A stretch of 64,000 bases of DNA. Source: Deltaproteobacteria bacterium IMCC39524. Its GTDB lineage: Bacteria > Desulfobacterota > Desulfuromonadia > Desulfuromonadales > BM103. The position numbers and the translations under genes were made by a program. The notes under the pieces are model-generated. The model did not search any database, was not told where the DNA came from, and worked only from the letters and a program-made list of their open reading frames with translations. The stretch lies in NCBI GenBank assembly GCA_029667085.1, contig JARUHJ010000009.1, forward strand, positions 1-64,000. Reading direction: 5' to 3'. Below, piece by piece: positions 15,563 to 24,691 of the stretch (the stretch's first letter is position 1; every line of letters begins with the position of its first letter).

Positions 15563-16192
15563 TTATCTAATAGAGTTTATGACCTGTAGGCCCAAAGCCA
15601 GCATCACCACGCCAAAGGTGCGGTCTATCCAGTGGCCGAGCTTCACAACCCTCTGACGAATAGCAGTGTTGGTGAAAAAACAGGCCAGGGAGGCAAACCA
15701 GAGCATTTGCAACACCATGATCCAGACACCATAGATCGCCAGATTCAGTAAAGGAATTTCCGGTGAGAGTATCACAGTAAAGAGTGAGAGGAAATATACC
15801 GGTGCTTTGGGGTTAAGGGCATTACAGAAAAAACCTGTTGAAATCATGCGAAAAGCCGAGTTGTTCGTCGCTAGCGGAATTTCCTGGTTATTGTCAGCTG
15901 AGTGATGCTTGGCTCGTAACCCTTTAATCCCCAGATATATCAGGTAACTTCCACCCGCCAGTTTGACGACCACCATCCATTCGACTGAGTGTGAAACGAC
16001 GACTGCCAGGCCAGCGGCAGAATAAAAGATATGTATGGCAAGTCCGAGTGAAACACCCAGACTTGTAAGGACTCCAGCTGTCCGTCCATGGAGCAGGGAT
16101 TGTCTTGTCACCAGGGCAAAATCGGGCCCGGGAGACGCTGCGGCCAAAAGGTGGACAAATGTAACGATGGTAAAGCCTTGCCAGAAATTCAT
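15563..16192 (-). CDS. LysE/RhtB-family amino acid exporter, copy B
   Basis: A 209-residue six-span inner-membrane protein with the signature LAAASPGPDFALVTRQS. It is the first gene of the minus-strand run and reads into copy A 15 bases later. Two adjacent exporters of one family suggest either heteromeric or substrate-split export. Substrate not predictable. Confidence 0.9.
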   Translation of the reverse strand: MNFWQGFTIVTFVHLLAAASPGPDFALVTRQSLLHGRTAGVLTSLGVSLGLAIHIFYSAAGLAVVVSHSVEWMVVVKLAGGSYLIYLGIKGLRAKHHSADNNQEIPLATNNSAFRMISTGFFCNALNPKAPVYFLSLFTVILSPEIPLLNLAIYGVWIMVLQMLWFASLACFFTNTAIRQRVVKLGHWIDRTFGVVMLALGLQVINSIR

Positions 16193-16462
16193 ATGCTTTC
16201 GTCTGAAAAATGTCTTGGATGAATTTTTTCTTAGCGTAAATATCTATCAGGTTGCCATCATATCCTCGCCATAGGCTGGGTGCAAGTTGGCATCATCTTG
16301 GAGACTCGACTTCTTGTCAAAGATCTACGAGCAACATATTGAGAAGAAGGTATAATGAACTGGAAGGCAAGATTGTTTTCGCGATGCTTTTGTCAAAAGA
16401 TTTCTCTTGTCTATGCCTCGGGAGCATATTGAAGGGACGTTAAGGTGTCTGGGGGGCCACCA

Positions 16463-18175
16463 ATGTTAAAAATCCTGTTGTCGATGACTTTTGTTTTTCT
16501 CTGGGCGCTGCCGGCTGTTGCCGGTCAGGTGTCTGGCATTGATGCGCTTTTTGACAATGAGAACAGGGAACAGATACAAATCCTTCTGGAAAACAGGAAC
16601 TCTTCACCGACCTCGCTGGTCAATGTCTCACGGTTACTTTCCCACGATCAGATTGCCAAGCTTTATGAAAAAAGAGAATATCAGCCGGTCTGGTTTGATG
16701 GCTGGCGACTCAGGCCTGAAGCAGGGATTTTACTTGAATATCTACGCAATGCTGGCGTACTCGGCTTATGTGGCAATGAATACCTGCTGACTGAACTGGA
16801 GGGCTTGCTTCGTATTCAAACTGATTTTGCGCGGCACAGCCTGCCTCTAGCCCCTGCCAATCGCGCCGTTCTGGATCTTTTCCTCTCTCAAGCTTTTCTG
16901 ACTTACGCTACGCATATGGTTGAAGGGCAGGTCGATCCAGCCTTGGCCCATGTTGACTGGCGTGCCAGACGACGTAAGGCTGACCTGTTAAAGCTGCTTG
17001 ATTATGCGACCAGGAGCCATCGCATGGAGCAGGTTCTTGAAGGCTTGAGCCCTCCTCATGAAGGTTATCGCCTTCTGGTTGACACTCTTCAACAGTATCA
17101 GGAGCTCTCTGCTCTCGGCGGCTGGCCCGAGATTCCTTCCGGTGCATCAATTCGTCCTGGCGGTCACGATGAAAGGTTGCCTTTATTACGCACGCTCTTG
17201 TTGAAAACCGGAGATCTTGCCGAATCCGTGACCACGACGACTGATTACGATGCCGAAACGGAAGAGGCGGTACGCCTCTTTCAATTCAGGCATGGGCTGG
17301 TCGATGACGGAGTGGTCGGTCCTAAAACCTTGGAAACTCTGAATATTCCCGTTGAAGAACGGATTCGTCAGATTGAATTGAATCTTGAGCGATGGCGCTG
17401 GATGCCGAAAAGCTTTGGTAAGCGCCATATCAGGGTGAATGTTGCCGACTTTTCGCTTAAGGTCGTTGAGGATGACGAAATAGTGCTGCAGATGCCGGTG
17501 ATCGTCGGAACCCGGTACCGCAAGACCCCAGTCTTCTCTTCACGTATGACATATCTCGAGTTTGCTCCTTACTGGACTGTCCCTCCGACGATCCTCAGGG
17601 AAGACAAACTGCCAAAGATAAAGCGCAATCCTGCTTATCTCGAAGAAAAGCATTTTCGGATTCTTTCACGGCAGGAGAAGGGGGCGTTTGTCGATACAGA
17701 GGGGATCGATTGGGACACTGTTGAGGCGGAGACTTTCCCGGGCCTGTTGCGCATGGAGCCAGGACCGTGGAATCCTTTGGGGCGTGTGAAATTCATGTTT
17801 CCCAACAGGTTCAACGTTTATCTGCACGATACCAACGAGACCTATTTGTTCAGCAACAATGTCCGTTCCTTCAGCTCTGGCTGTATCCGGGTCGAAAGAC
17901 CACGAGAACTTGCTTATTACCTGCTGGAGAATGAACTTGGAGCAGAGCGTCTGCAAGAACTTTTCGAAGCGACGACCCCGGAACAGGTTCCGATCAAACC
18001 TTTGCCAGTACATATCCAGTACTGGACAGCCTGGGTTTCCCCGGAAGGGTTGACCCATTTCAGGCGTGATGTCTACTTTCGGGATCTTGATCTGGATGTG
18101 GCCCTCACCGAGCCTGCCTACCGTGTGATCGACCATTTGGAAGTGAATATCGGTATGCGCCTGGTGAAAAAATAG
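16463..18175 (+). CDS. L,D-transpeptidase with peptidoglycan-binding domain (YcbB-like)
   Basis: A 570-residue exported protein. After a signal peptide (MLKILLSMTF to PAVAG) comes the scaffold domain of the YcbB group, a peptidoglycan-binding_1 domain (AVRLFQFRHGLVDDGVVGPKT, about residues 255-290), and a YkuD catalytic domain with the nucleophile C474 in SSGCIRVERP and the HDTNETYLF loop. It forms 3-3 peptidoglycan cross-links or attaches proteins to peptidoglycan. The ATG at 16463 is chosen because it begins the signal peptide and follows a G-run; a GTG at 16445 is in frame. No C-terminal truncation. Confidence 0.88.
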   Translation: MLKILLSMTFVFLWALPAVAGQVSGIDALFDNENREQIQILLENRNSSPTSLVNVSRLLSHDQIAKLYEKREYQPVWFDGWRLRPEAGILLEYLRNAGVLGLCGNEYLLTELEGLLRIQTDFARHSLPLAPANRAVLDLFLSQAFLTYATHMVEGQVDPALAHVDWRARRRKADLLKLLDYATRSHRMEQVLEGLSPPHEGYRLLVDTLQQYQELSALGGWPEIPSGASIRPGGHDERLPLLRTLLLKTGDLAESVTTTTDYDAETEEAVRLFQFRHGLVDDGVVGPKTLETLNIPVEERIRQIELNLERWRWMPKSFGKRHIRVNVADFSLKVVEDDEIVLQMPVIVGTRYRKTPVFSSRMTYLEFAPYWTVPPTILREDKLPKIKRNPAYLEEKHFRILSRQEKGAFVDTEGIDWDTVEAETFPGLLRMEPGPWNPLGRVKFMFPNRFNVYLHDTNETYLFSNNVRSFSSGCIRVERPRELAYYLLENELGAERLQELFEATTPEQVPIKPLPVHIQYWTAWVSPEGLTHFRRDVYFRDLDLDVALTEPAYRVIDHLEVNIGMRLVKK

Positions 18176-18234
18176 ATTTTAAATCAAATGATTGGGCCTA
18201 ATTCCACGGAACTTGCTTCGTTAATAGTGTCTAT

Positions 18235-18385
18235 TTGCCACCCGTTCGATTCTCTCACTAGAGTCACAGAGGACACAGAGAAAGCATAGAGAGACTTTGT
18301 TTGTCTCTGTGTCCTCTGTGACTCTGTGGTGAAAGATGGTTGGGTCGTCCTGCTTTGTTGCTTTAGCTCTGCGTTAAAAAAAATT
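18235..18385. repeat. Interspersed palindromic repeat, copy 2
   Basis: CACAGAGGACACAGAGAAAG is mirrored by TCTCTGTGTCCTCTGTGACT about 45 bases later, forming a long hairpin with the spacer CATAGAGAGACTTTG. The same blocks (CCCGTTCG, CACAGAG, GAAAGCATAGAGAG, GGTGGAAAGATGGTTG-like) recur in the copy at 58,990-59,130. It lies between convergent genes and encodes nothing. Confidence 0.75.
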
Positions 18386-18420
18386 TGGCGGTAATTTCTA
18401 TCTGGTTTGTGTGTGCGATT

Positions 18421-19596
18421 TTAAAAAAGGTCTTTGAGCCAACCGAAGGCGACCATGGTGCCGATTGCGGAGCCGAGCGAAGAGAATAAAAAGACCAACA
18501 GAACTCTGGTCAGACGGTTCTTCCACCAACCACTGATAGCCGAGATGTCTTCGGCGACATGTTCCATATCTTTGACCTGCGGAGGGGCGATAAAGGCCTG
18601 CACCAGGCCGGTGACAAAACCGGCGCCGATGGTTGGGTTGAGCGAGGTGATCGGGGCGGCAATAAAGGCTGCCAGTATCGTCAGCGGGTGCCCCAAGGCA
18701 ATCAAGGCTCCCAGTGCAGAGAGCACCCCGTTGGCGAGAACCCATGCAATGGCTGCGTCAGCCAGTTGTTCGGTGTTGCCGGTCATGAAGCCTGCGACAA
18801 ACAGTGCGATGACGATCGCCGGGATCAACCAGGGTAGTACTTTCGAGAATGACGTCTTTGCCGGAACAACAGAAAGTTCATCGATCTCTTCAGTGGAAAA
18901 ATCCTGCCCCAGCTTCTTGAGAATTCCCGGCATATGAGCCGCACCGACGATCGCAACGACCTTTTCTCCCGGTGACTTGAAGATTTTGTGAGCCATGAAG
19001 GTGTCGCGTTCATCAACCAAGATCGTTTTAACGGTCGGCAACACGTCCGCCATTTCATCGAGCATGGCTGTAAGGGTATCCGTCTGACGCAGTTTGGTGA
19101 GTTCTTCTTCGTTGAGTTCCTGGGAGTCGAACATACTGGCGAGAAGAGTCGAGAGGAGAGTCATCTTTTTCCAGAGCCCTGCTTTGCGCCAGGCTCGCAA
19201 CAAGGTTGTGCGAATCTCTCGGTCGACCAGCTGCAGGTCTTTCCCCAACTCTTGCGCTGTTGCTGCCGCTGCCGCCAGTTCTGCGCCCGGTTTGACGCCC
19301 GTCTGCAGCCCCATACGTTTCTGAAATGAGGCCAGGGCGAGGTTTGCCAACAAGAAGGGCGCTTGCCCCTGCTTGAGCACCTGGACCAGGTTGAGTGATT
19401 CCCAATGGCGCGGGTTGCTCAAGGCCCTGTGGCGCTGCTCATCCAGCTCAACGCAAACTGTGTCCGGGTTCTCTTCCCGAATAACCACGTTGACCGTGTC
19501 AACGGACTCTTGGGAGATGTGCGCCGTGCCAACCAGGACAAATTCCCGGTTATCAATGGTCACGCGATGGATGTCGGCATTCTCAAGAGTCGTCAT
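18421..19596 (-). CDS. TraB/PrgY-family membrane protein
   Basis: A 391-residue protein. The N-terminal 230 residues form the TraB domain with VGTAHISQESV (about residues 22-32) and VAIVGAAHMPGI; the C-terminal 150 residues hold four or five predicted membrane spans. TraB/PrgY proteins are distantly related to EreA/ChaN-type enzymes and are suspected membrane proteases or peptide-binding proteins (PrgY limits pheromone activity in enterococci). Function here is unknown. A structured RNA with promoter and terminator lies just upstream on the same strand. GGAAGG precedes the ATG. Confidence 0.85.
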   Translation of the reverse strand: MTTLENADIHRVTIDNREFVLVGTAHISQESVDTVNVVIREENPDTVCVELDEQRHRALSNPRHWESLNLVQVLKQGQAPFLLANLALASFQKRMGLQTGVKPGAELAAAAATAQELGKDLQLVDREIRTTLLRAWRKAGLWKKMTLLSTLLASMFDSQELNEEELTKLRQTDTLTAMLDEMADVLPTVKTILVDERDTFMAHKIFKSPGEKVVAIVGAAHMPGILKKLGQDFSTEEIDELSVVPAKTSFSKVLPWLIPAIVIALFVAGFMTGNTEQLADAAIAWVLANGVLSALGALIALGHPLTILAAFIAAPITSLNPTIGAGFVTGLVQAFIAPPQVKDMEHVAEDISAISGWWKNRLTRVLLVFLFSSLGSAIGTMVAFGWLKDLF

Positions 19597-19680
19597 AAAA
19601 ACCTTCCGAAAGATCCAGGCAAGGATAGCATGGGGCAGATGTGTGGCGAAGGGGAATCAGTGCCCCCTTTTATGAAAGAA

Positions 19681-19909
19681 AAAGACGCCGGATTCCCGAC
19701 GTCTTTTCTTTTGCCCTCCACGCCTGCCGTGGGTTCGTGACCTCACGACGACGGTCAACTAGGTGGGGGGAACGGTGAACGCTTCAGGCGTCCTGCTTCG
19801 AGGCAGGCTGGCACACCACTTTCACAAGAACCTTCCCGATTGAAAAATATTCCGCGTGGGTATAGCAACCACACATACAGGGCAGAGAGCAGGATGAATA
19901 ACTCAATAC
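19681..19909 (-). ncRNA. Candidate structured RNA (6S-like, or leader of the TraB gene)
   Basis: On the minus strand a promoter (19916-19944) drives about 230 bases that encode no convincing protein and end in a strong terminator (AAAAGACGTCGGG pairing with CCGGCGTCTTTT, 19681-19712, T-rich tail). Inside are paired blocks: CTGCC near the 5' end with GGCAG near the 3' end, an apical CCTGC-loop-GCAGG hairpin, and 3'-side CACCTAGTTGACC that recalls the CACCTTGACC block of 6S RNA central bubbles. Size and rod-like pairing fit 6S RNA. Because the TraB gene starts 85 bases after the terminator, an attenuator or orphan riboswitch is the alternative. Confidence 0.45.
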
Positions 19910-19915
19910 GTTTTC

Positions 19916-19944
19916 AGTATAGGAAAAATGCTTGCGCAACTCAA
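19916..19944 (-). promoter_or_regulatory. Sigma-70 promoter of the structured RNA
   Basis: Reading the minus strand, TTGAGT and TATACT are separated by exactly 17 bases. The predicted start is about 19909. Confidence 0.6.
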
Positions 19945-20082
19945 GGATAAACCCGACGAGAACAAAAAGATTATGCTTAAAAAGCTGGCATGAAATGCTT
20001 CTAAAAAGTCAGGCTTTCCGGCCATCCCGAAACACCCTCTTTAAAGGACTTGATTTCATTGTGTTTTTTGCGGTGGCATAAA

Positions 20083-20098
20083 TGGCATGGCTTATGCG
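20083..20098 (+). promoter_or_regulatory. Candidate sigma-54 promoter
   Basis: TGGCAT-GGCTT-ATGCG has GG and GC ten bases apart as sigma-54 requires, and its form is close to the glnK promoter (TGGCAC-GGCAG-ATGCT). It overlaps the first possible start codon of the histidine kinase, so if real the kinase starts further downstream (20114 or later). Confidence 0.35.
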
Positions 20099-21700
20099 TT
20101 AATGATCTGTACGATGATGACTGCAAACTTGCCAAATGTCTCTGAGCAAAAATCAGGGCGGTTACTGAATGCGCTGATTGAAATTGGCCAGGAGCTCGCC
20201 TCGACGACCGATATAGAAGAATTGCTAGATTCTCTGTTAAGGGTCGCACGCGATGTGTTTCGCTTCGAGAATGCTATTATACGTCTGCTTGATGATGATG
20301 GCCTGCACCTTGTTGCTGCTGCGGCTTTTGGTTATACCGAAGAAGCGATGGGCCCGATCATGATTGGCCAAGGTGTTATGGGTCGTACCGCTGAAGTCCA
20401 AAAGCCCATCCTGGTTGAGGATGTCCGAAAACTCCCCGATTACGTTCCCGGTATTCCCGGCGCCCAGTGTGAACTGGCTGTTCCTCTGATCAGCAAAAAC
20501 AAGCTGGTTGGAGTGCTCAACGTTGAGAGCCCGCATCCGGGTGCGTTTTCCCACAGCGATATCGAACCGCTGATGATTCTGGGTCGGCAGGCAGCAATCG
20601 CCATAGAGAATGCCAAGCTCTATGATCGTCTCAGGAAAATGACAGATGGTTATCGCCAGTTACACGAATTCAACGACCGGATTCTGAAGAGCGTCAACCT
20701 TGGCGTCTACACTGTTGATGCAGAGTTGGTGATTACCTCGTGGAATCAGCGCATGGTTGAGATGAGCGGTGTCGATGCGGAAACAGCGGTAGGCTCAAAG
20801 CTCGTGGAGCTTTTCCCTAATTTGATAAAAGAAGGTGTTGTTGACAGGCTTAACCAGGTTCTGCAAAGCGGAACCAAGGCAAAGCTGCGTCTTCTGCATC
20901 GTCAACTGGATGGTACCAACCGTTTCCAGAAGCGCCGCTTGACCCCTCTTTACAATAGTGAAGAAGTCATCGGTGTAGTTGTCATTGTAGAGGATATTAC
21001 CGAGTTCAAGCGATTGTTGGATCAGACGATTCAGAGTGAGAAGCTTGCCGAGGTGGGACGTCTTACGACCGGGATCGCCCACGAAATCAACAATCCTCTC
21101 GCCATGGTGGCCTATGCCACCGAACTTTTGAAGCGAGAAAAACCCCTCTCGAGTTTTCAGGAGGAAATGCTTGAAAAGATCGAAATGGAAGTTGAACGGC
21201 TGAAGAATCTGACCGGAGGGCTGCTGTCTTTCTCCAGTAGCCGTGATACGCAGAATCGTATCGTCAATTTGAACGACCTGATCGTCGAAGTATTGAAGCT
21301 GCTTCGTTTTGAGTTGCAGCGTAAGTCGATTGAGTTCATCACGGAATTCGGCGAAGTCCCCGTGTTGACAGTTGACCCGAACAAAATCAAACAGGTGGTG
21401 ATCAACCTGGTGATGAATGCGGCCCATGCGATGCAGGGTCAGGGTAAAATTACTGTGACGACAGGCATTAATGCCACAGGAATGCTTGAGCTGCAGGTTA
21501 GGGACACTGGCCCCGGTATCTCACCTGAACTTCAGGAGGAGGTCTTTGCTCCTTTCTTTACCACGAAACCTGAGGGTGAAGGGACCGGTCTGGGGCTTTA
21601 CATCTGTCAGAATATCATTCGTGAACATGGTGGCACGATTGCCCTGGAGAGCCAGCTGGGAGAGGGTACCCTGTTTCGTATCAGTTTTCCCGTGGAGTGA
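20087..21700 (+). CDS. Cytoplasmic GAF-PAS sensor histidine kinase
   Basis: A protein of up to 537 residues without membrane spans: GAF domain (about 30-180), PAS domain (about 195-310), HisKA with phospho-acceptor H332 in GIAHEINNPLAM, and HATPase with N-box NLVMNAAHAM, G1 DTGPGIS and GEGTGLGLYI. The layout is like NtrB-type soluble kinases. No response regulator lies beside it. Its position directly upstream of glnK-amtB, and a shared style of sigma-54-like promoter, suggest a role in nitrogen control, but this is inference. The start is uncertain: no good ribosome binding site is visible before 20087, 20114 or 20117. Confidence 0.85.
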   Translation: MAYALMICTMMTANLPNVSEQKSGRLLNALIEIGQELASTTDIEELLDSLLRVARDVFRFENAIIRLLDDDGLHLVAAAAFGYTEEAMGPIMIGQGVMGRTAEVQKPILVEDVRKLPDYVPGIPGAQCELAVPLISKNKLVGVLNVESPHPGAFSHSDIEPLMILGRQAAIAIENAKLYDRLRKMTDGYRQLHEFNDRILKSVNLGVYTVDAELVITSWNQRMVEMSGVDAETAVGSKLVELFPNLIKEGVVDRLNQVLQSGTKAKLRLLHRQLDGTNRFQKRRLTPLYNSEEVIGVVVIVEDITEFKRLLDQTIQSEKLAEVGRLTTGIAHEINNPLAMVAYATELLKREKPLSSFQEEMLEKIEMEVERLKNLTGGLLSFSSSRDTQNRIVNLNDLIVEVLKLLRFELQRKSIEFITEFGEVPVLTVDPNKIKQVVINLVMNAAHAMQGQGKITVTTGINATGMLELQVRDTGPGISPELQEEVFAPFFTTKPEGEGTGLGLYICQNIIREHGGTIALESQLGEGTLFRISFPVE

Positions 21701-21798
21701 GCTTTTAATCTGTGCAAGTCTGTTTAATTATTGAGCATAATAAGGGTATTTTCCTCGATCCTTGTTTCTAAGTTGCTGAAATAAAAGATAAAATAATT

Positions 21799-21816
21799 TT
21801 GGCACGGCAGATGCTA
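21799..21816 (+). promoter_or_regulatory. Sigma-54 promoter of glnK-amtB
   Basis: TTGGCACGGCAGATGCTA matches the sigma-54 consensus TGGCAC-N5-TTGC with GG (21801) and GC (21813) separated by ten bases. Transcription should start near 21826. This is the expected promoter class for nitrogen genes. Confidence 0.7.
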
Positions 21817-21885
21817 TAGAAGATAGCAGACACGGAACACGGTAAAGCGCAACAAGTGATCCGGTAAAATAATCAGCACAAACGA

Positions 21886-21929
21886 CGAGACAAAGACGTC
21901 TCGATACGAGTTGCTAGGCAATGGCGCCT
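21886..21929 (+). promoter_or_regulatory. ANTAR-type two-hairpin antiterminator RNA
   Basis: Hairpin P1: CGAGAC, loop AAAGAC, GTCTCG (21886-21903). Hairpin P2: AGGC, loop AATGGC, GCCT (21916-21929). Both are hexaloops with A at position 1 and G at position 4, and the linker is 12 bases, which is the known recognition pattern of ANTAR-domain antiterminators (as for AmiR, NasR, EutV). P2 overlaps the 5' arm of the terminator that begins at 21924, so binding of an ANTAR protein would prevent termination. The regulator is not in this window. Confidence 0.65.
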
Positions 21930-21966
21930 TAAACTTCCATCTTCGGAAGCTTAAGGCGCTTTTTTA
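21924..21966 (+). terminator. Conditional terminator in the glnK leader
   Basis: GCGCCTTAAACTTCC (21924-21938) pairs with GGAAGCTTAAGGCGC (21945-21959) with one mismatch, followed by TTTTTT. It lies upstream of glnK, so it must be bypassed for expression. Confidence 0.85.
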
Positions 21967-21973
21967 TTTTTAA

Positions 21974-22336
<363 letters not shown>

Positions 22337-22363
22337 TAAAAAAAGATATAAGGAGAAATTATC

Positions 22364-23749
22364 ATGAAGAAGTCACTTATTGCTCTCATTACCGGTATGA
22401 TGCTCATGCTACCGGCACTCGCCCTGGCCGAAGATGCTCCAGTCTCGGAGATGACATTTATCCTGAACACCTTTTCTTTCCTGGTTATGGGTATTCTGGT
22501 TATGTGGATGGCTGCAGGTTTCGGCATGCTCGAGGCGGGCCTGGTTCGTTCCAAGAACGTTGCAACTATTTGCTTGAAGAACATCTCACTCTTCGGTATC
22601 GCTGGAATCCTCTTCTACCTCTGCGGTTACAACCTGATGTACGCTGGTGTTGATGGTGGCTTTATCGGTTCTTTTGGTCTCTGGGCCGCTGACGATGCTG
22701 CTGCTTTGGCCGGTGACTACTCTGCCGGTTACTCTGCCTCCTCTGACTGGTTCTTCCAGATGGTTTTCTGTGGCGCAGCCTGCTCGATCGTTTCCGGTTG
22801 TGTGGCAGAACGCATCAAACTCTGGTCTTTCCTGCTTTTCTGCGCCATCCTCTGCGGAATCATCTATCCGATCCAGGGCTCCTGGGGTTGGGGTGGCGGT
22901 TGGCTCTCAGAGATGGGTTTTGCTGATTACGCTGGTTCCACAATCGTTCACTCTGTCGGTGGCTGGGCTGCTCTAACCGGTGCCATTATCCTCGGTGCCC
23001 GTAAAGGCAAGTACGGTAAAGACGGTCGCGTTAATCCGATGCCTGGTTCCAACATTCCTATGGCGACTCTCGGTACCTTCATCCTCTGGATGGGTTGGTA
23101 CGGTTTCAACGGCGGTTCGGTGCTTGCTCTCGGTGATGCTGCTTCCGCTATCGAGATGGGTAACGTTATGGTTAACACCAACCTGGCTGCTTGTGGCGGC
23201 ATGATTGCTGCCATGGCCATGGTGCAAATCCTTTACAAGAAAGTTGATGTTACAATGGGGCTTAACGGCGCTCTTGCCGGCCTGGTTTCCATTACTGCCG
23301 GTCCTGCGACCCCATCTCTTGGGGCGGCCGTCCTGATTGGTGCTGTCGGTGGCGTTCTGGTTGTGCTCGCTGTTCCTTTCTTCGACAAACTTAAAATTGA
23401 CGATGTCGTCGGTGCTCTCTCGGTTCACCTGGTCTGCGGTATCTGGGGCACCATGGCGGTTCCTTTCACCGACGGAGAAGCCAGCTTCCTGACCCAGTTC
23501 ATCGGTGTTGCAGCAACCGGTGCCTTCGTCCTGGTTGCGTCCTCGGTCGTCTGGTTGCTCATCAAGTACACCATCGGTATCCGCTGTAGTGAAGAAGATG
23601 AGTATCGCGGCCTTGATGTCTCTGAAATCGGCATGGAAGCCTATCCTGATTTCCAAACGGTGCACCTCGGTGGCATGGGCACCCCTGCTCCTGGCTTAGG
23701 TGATTCGCCTGCAATGCGTGCAGCGACCAAGCCGGTTCGTCAGAACTAA
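22364..23749 (+). CDS. amtB: Ammonium transporter AmtB
   Basis: A 461-residue protein with a cleavable signal peptide (MKKSLIALITG to LALAE) and eleven membrane spans. The twin-histidine pore residues are seen in STIVHSVGGW and ALSVHLVCGIWG. A cytoplasmic C-terminal tail (RCSEEDEYRGLDVSEIGMEAY) contains the conserved region that contacts PII proteins. Together with glnK it forms the classic ammonium sensing and uptake pair. AAGGAGA lies before the ATG. A terminator separates it from the porin gene. Confidence 0.95.
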   Translation: MKKSLIALITGMMLMLPALALAEDAPVSEMTFILNTFSFLVMGILVMWMAAGFGMLEAGLVRSKNVATICLKNISLFGIAGILFYLCGYNLMYAGVDGGFIGSFGLWAADDAAALAGDYSAGYSASSDWFFQMVFCGAACSIVSGCVAERIKLWSFLLFCAILCGIIYPIQGSWGWGGGWLSEMGFADYAGSTIVHSVGGWAALTGAIILGARKGKYGKDGRVNPMPGSNIPMATLGTFILWMGWYGFNGGSVLALGDAASAIEMGNVMVNTNLAACGGMIAAMAMVQILYKKVDVTMGLNGALAGLVSITAGPATPSLGAAVLIGAVGGVLVVLAVPFFDKLKIDDVVGALSVHLVCGIWGTMAVPFTDGEASFLTQFIGVAATGAFVLVASSVVWLLIKYTIGIRCSEEDEYRGLDVSEIGMEAYPDFQTVHLGGMGTPAPGLGDSPAMRAATKPVRQN

Positions 23750-23763
23750 AATAGTCCGTTCTT

Positions 23764-23796
23764 CCCGCGGGGGAATCGACCTCGCGGGATTTTTTT
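23764..23796 (+). terminator. Terminator between amtB and the porin gene
   Basis: CCCGCG (23764-23769) pairs with CGCGGG (23783-23788), followed by A and seven T. Confidence 0.75.
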
Positions 23797-23829
23797 GGCA
23801 ATTTTCAATATTACCCTAAGGAGAAAAAA

Positions 23830-24564
23830 ATGAAGAAAATGGTATCTGTTCTAATTGTTATCGTCCTTGCTGCCCTTGTGGTCAGCTCCCCTGTTATGGC
23901 TGCTGTCGAAGTCGAAGGCGATGTTTATGCCGGTGTCTATGACAAATACCTGTGGCGTGGTTTTGACCTCAGTGGTAGCGAACCGGTTGCCCAGGGTGGT
24001 GTTGACCTGACCTCTGGTGCTTTCACCTTGAGCTACTGGACCAACATTCAACTGAGCAGTGACAGCGGTGAGGGCTACAAGAGCGGTGAAGCGACAGAGA
24101 ATGATCTCATCATCGACTACTCGCGTGATATCACGGACCTCGTTTCGATCAGCGTTGGTAATATTTACTACATGCTCGACGGTCTTGACGATACCAACGA
24201 GCTTTACCTGACTGTGGGCCTGTCGACTATCCTCGAACCTTCACTGACCGTTTACTATGACTGGGATGAGGCCCAGGAAAATGGCTTGTACTATACGGCT
24301 TCGATCGGTCATTCTTTCGACCTGATGGAGAATCTGAGCATGAGTCTGGGCGCCCTGGTCGGCTACAATGAAGAGAGCGATTATGCCGTCGGTGATTATT
24401 CTGATTGGCACAATTACGAGCTGAGCGCCAGTGCTGAATACGCGATCACAGACCAACTCTCTGTCTCTCCTTCTTTCCTTTATTCATCGGGGATCAGTGA
24501 TGACGCCAAAATGGCAATTGACAGTGAAATGGTTGGCGGCCTAACCGCGACGTTTACCTTCTAA
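23830..24564 (+). CDS. Outer-membrane porin-like beta-barrel (TorF/Gcw_chp type)
   Basis: A 244-residue exported protein with a signal peptide ending VMAAVEV and a body of alternating aromatic and polar residues ending in a terminal phenylalanine (TATFTF), the mark of outer-membrane barrels. The YLWRGFDLSGSEPVAQGGVDL-like segment near residue 38 places it in the Gcw_chp/TorF putative porin family. It follows amtB closely, so it may provide outer-membrane passage for ammonium or another nitrogen compound; that is inference. RBS AAGGAG precedes the ATG. Confidence 0.8.
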   Translation: MKKMVSVLIVIVLAALVVSSPVMAAVEVEGDVYAGVYDKYLWRGFDLSGSEPVAQGGVDLTSGAFTLSYWTNIQLSSDSGEGYKSGEATENDLIIDYSRDITDLVSISVGNIYYMLDGLDDTNELYLTVGLSTILEPSLTVYYDWDEAQENGLYYTASIGHSFDLMENLSMSLGALVGYNEESDYAVGDYSDWHNYELSASAEYAITDQLSVSPSFLYSSGISDDAKMAIDSEMVGGLTATFTF

Positions 24565-24608
24565 AAAACAAGACAAATAAGTTCAAAAGTCAGGTTGCCT
24601 CCTGGCAC

Positions 24609-24644
24609 AAAGGCCGCCACGCAATTTGCGCGTGGCGGCCTTTG
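24609..24644 (+). terminator. Strong terminator of the nitrogen cluster
   Basis: AAAGGCCGCCACGC pairs perfectly with GCGTGGCGGCCTTT around a seven-base loop. Confidence 0.9.
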
Positions 24645-24691
24645 TAATGTTTCGGATTCACTAACAAAAAGAGATTTAAGATTTCGTATGG

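Noticed and set aside
19713-19890. The structured RNA placed on the plus strand
   Set aside because: The arms pair equally well on both strands, but only the minus strand has a promoter and a terminator with correct polarity.
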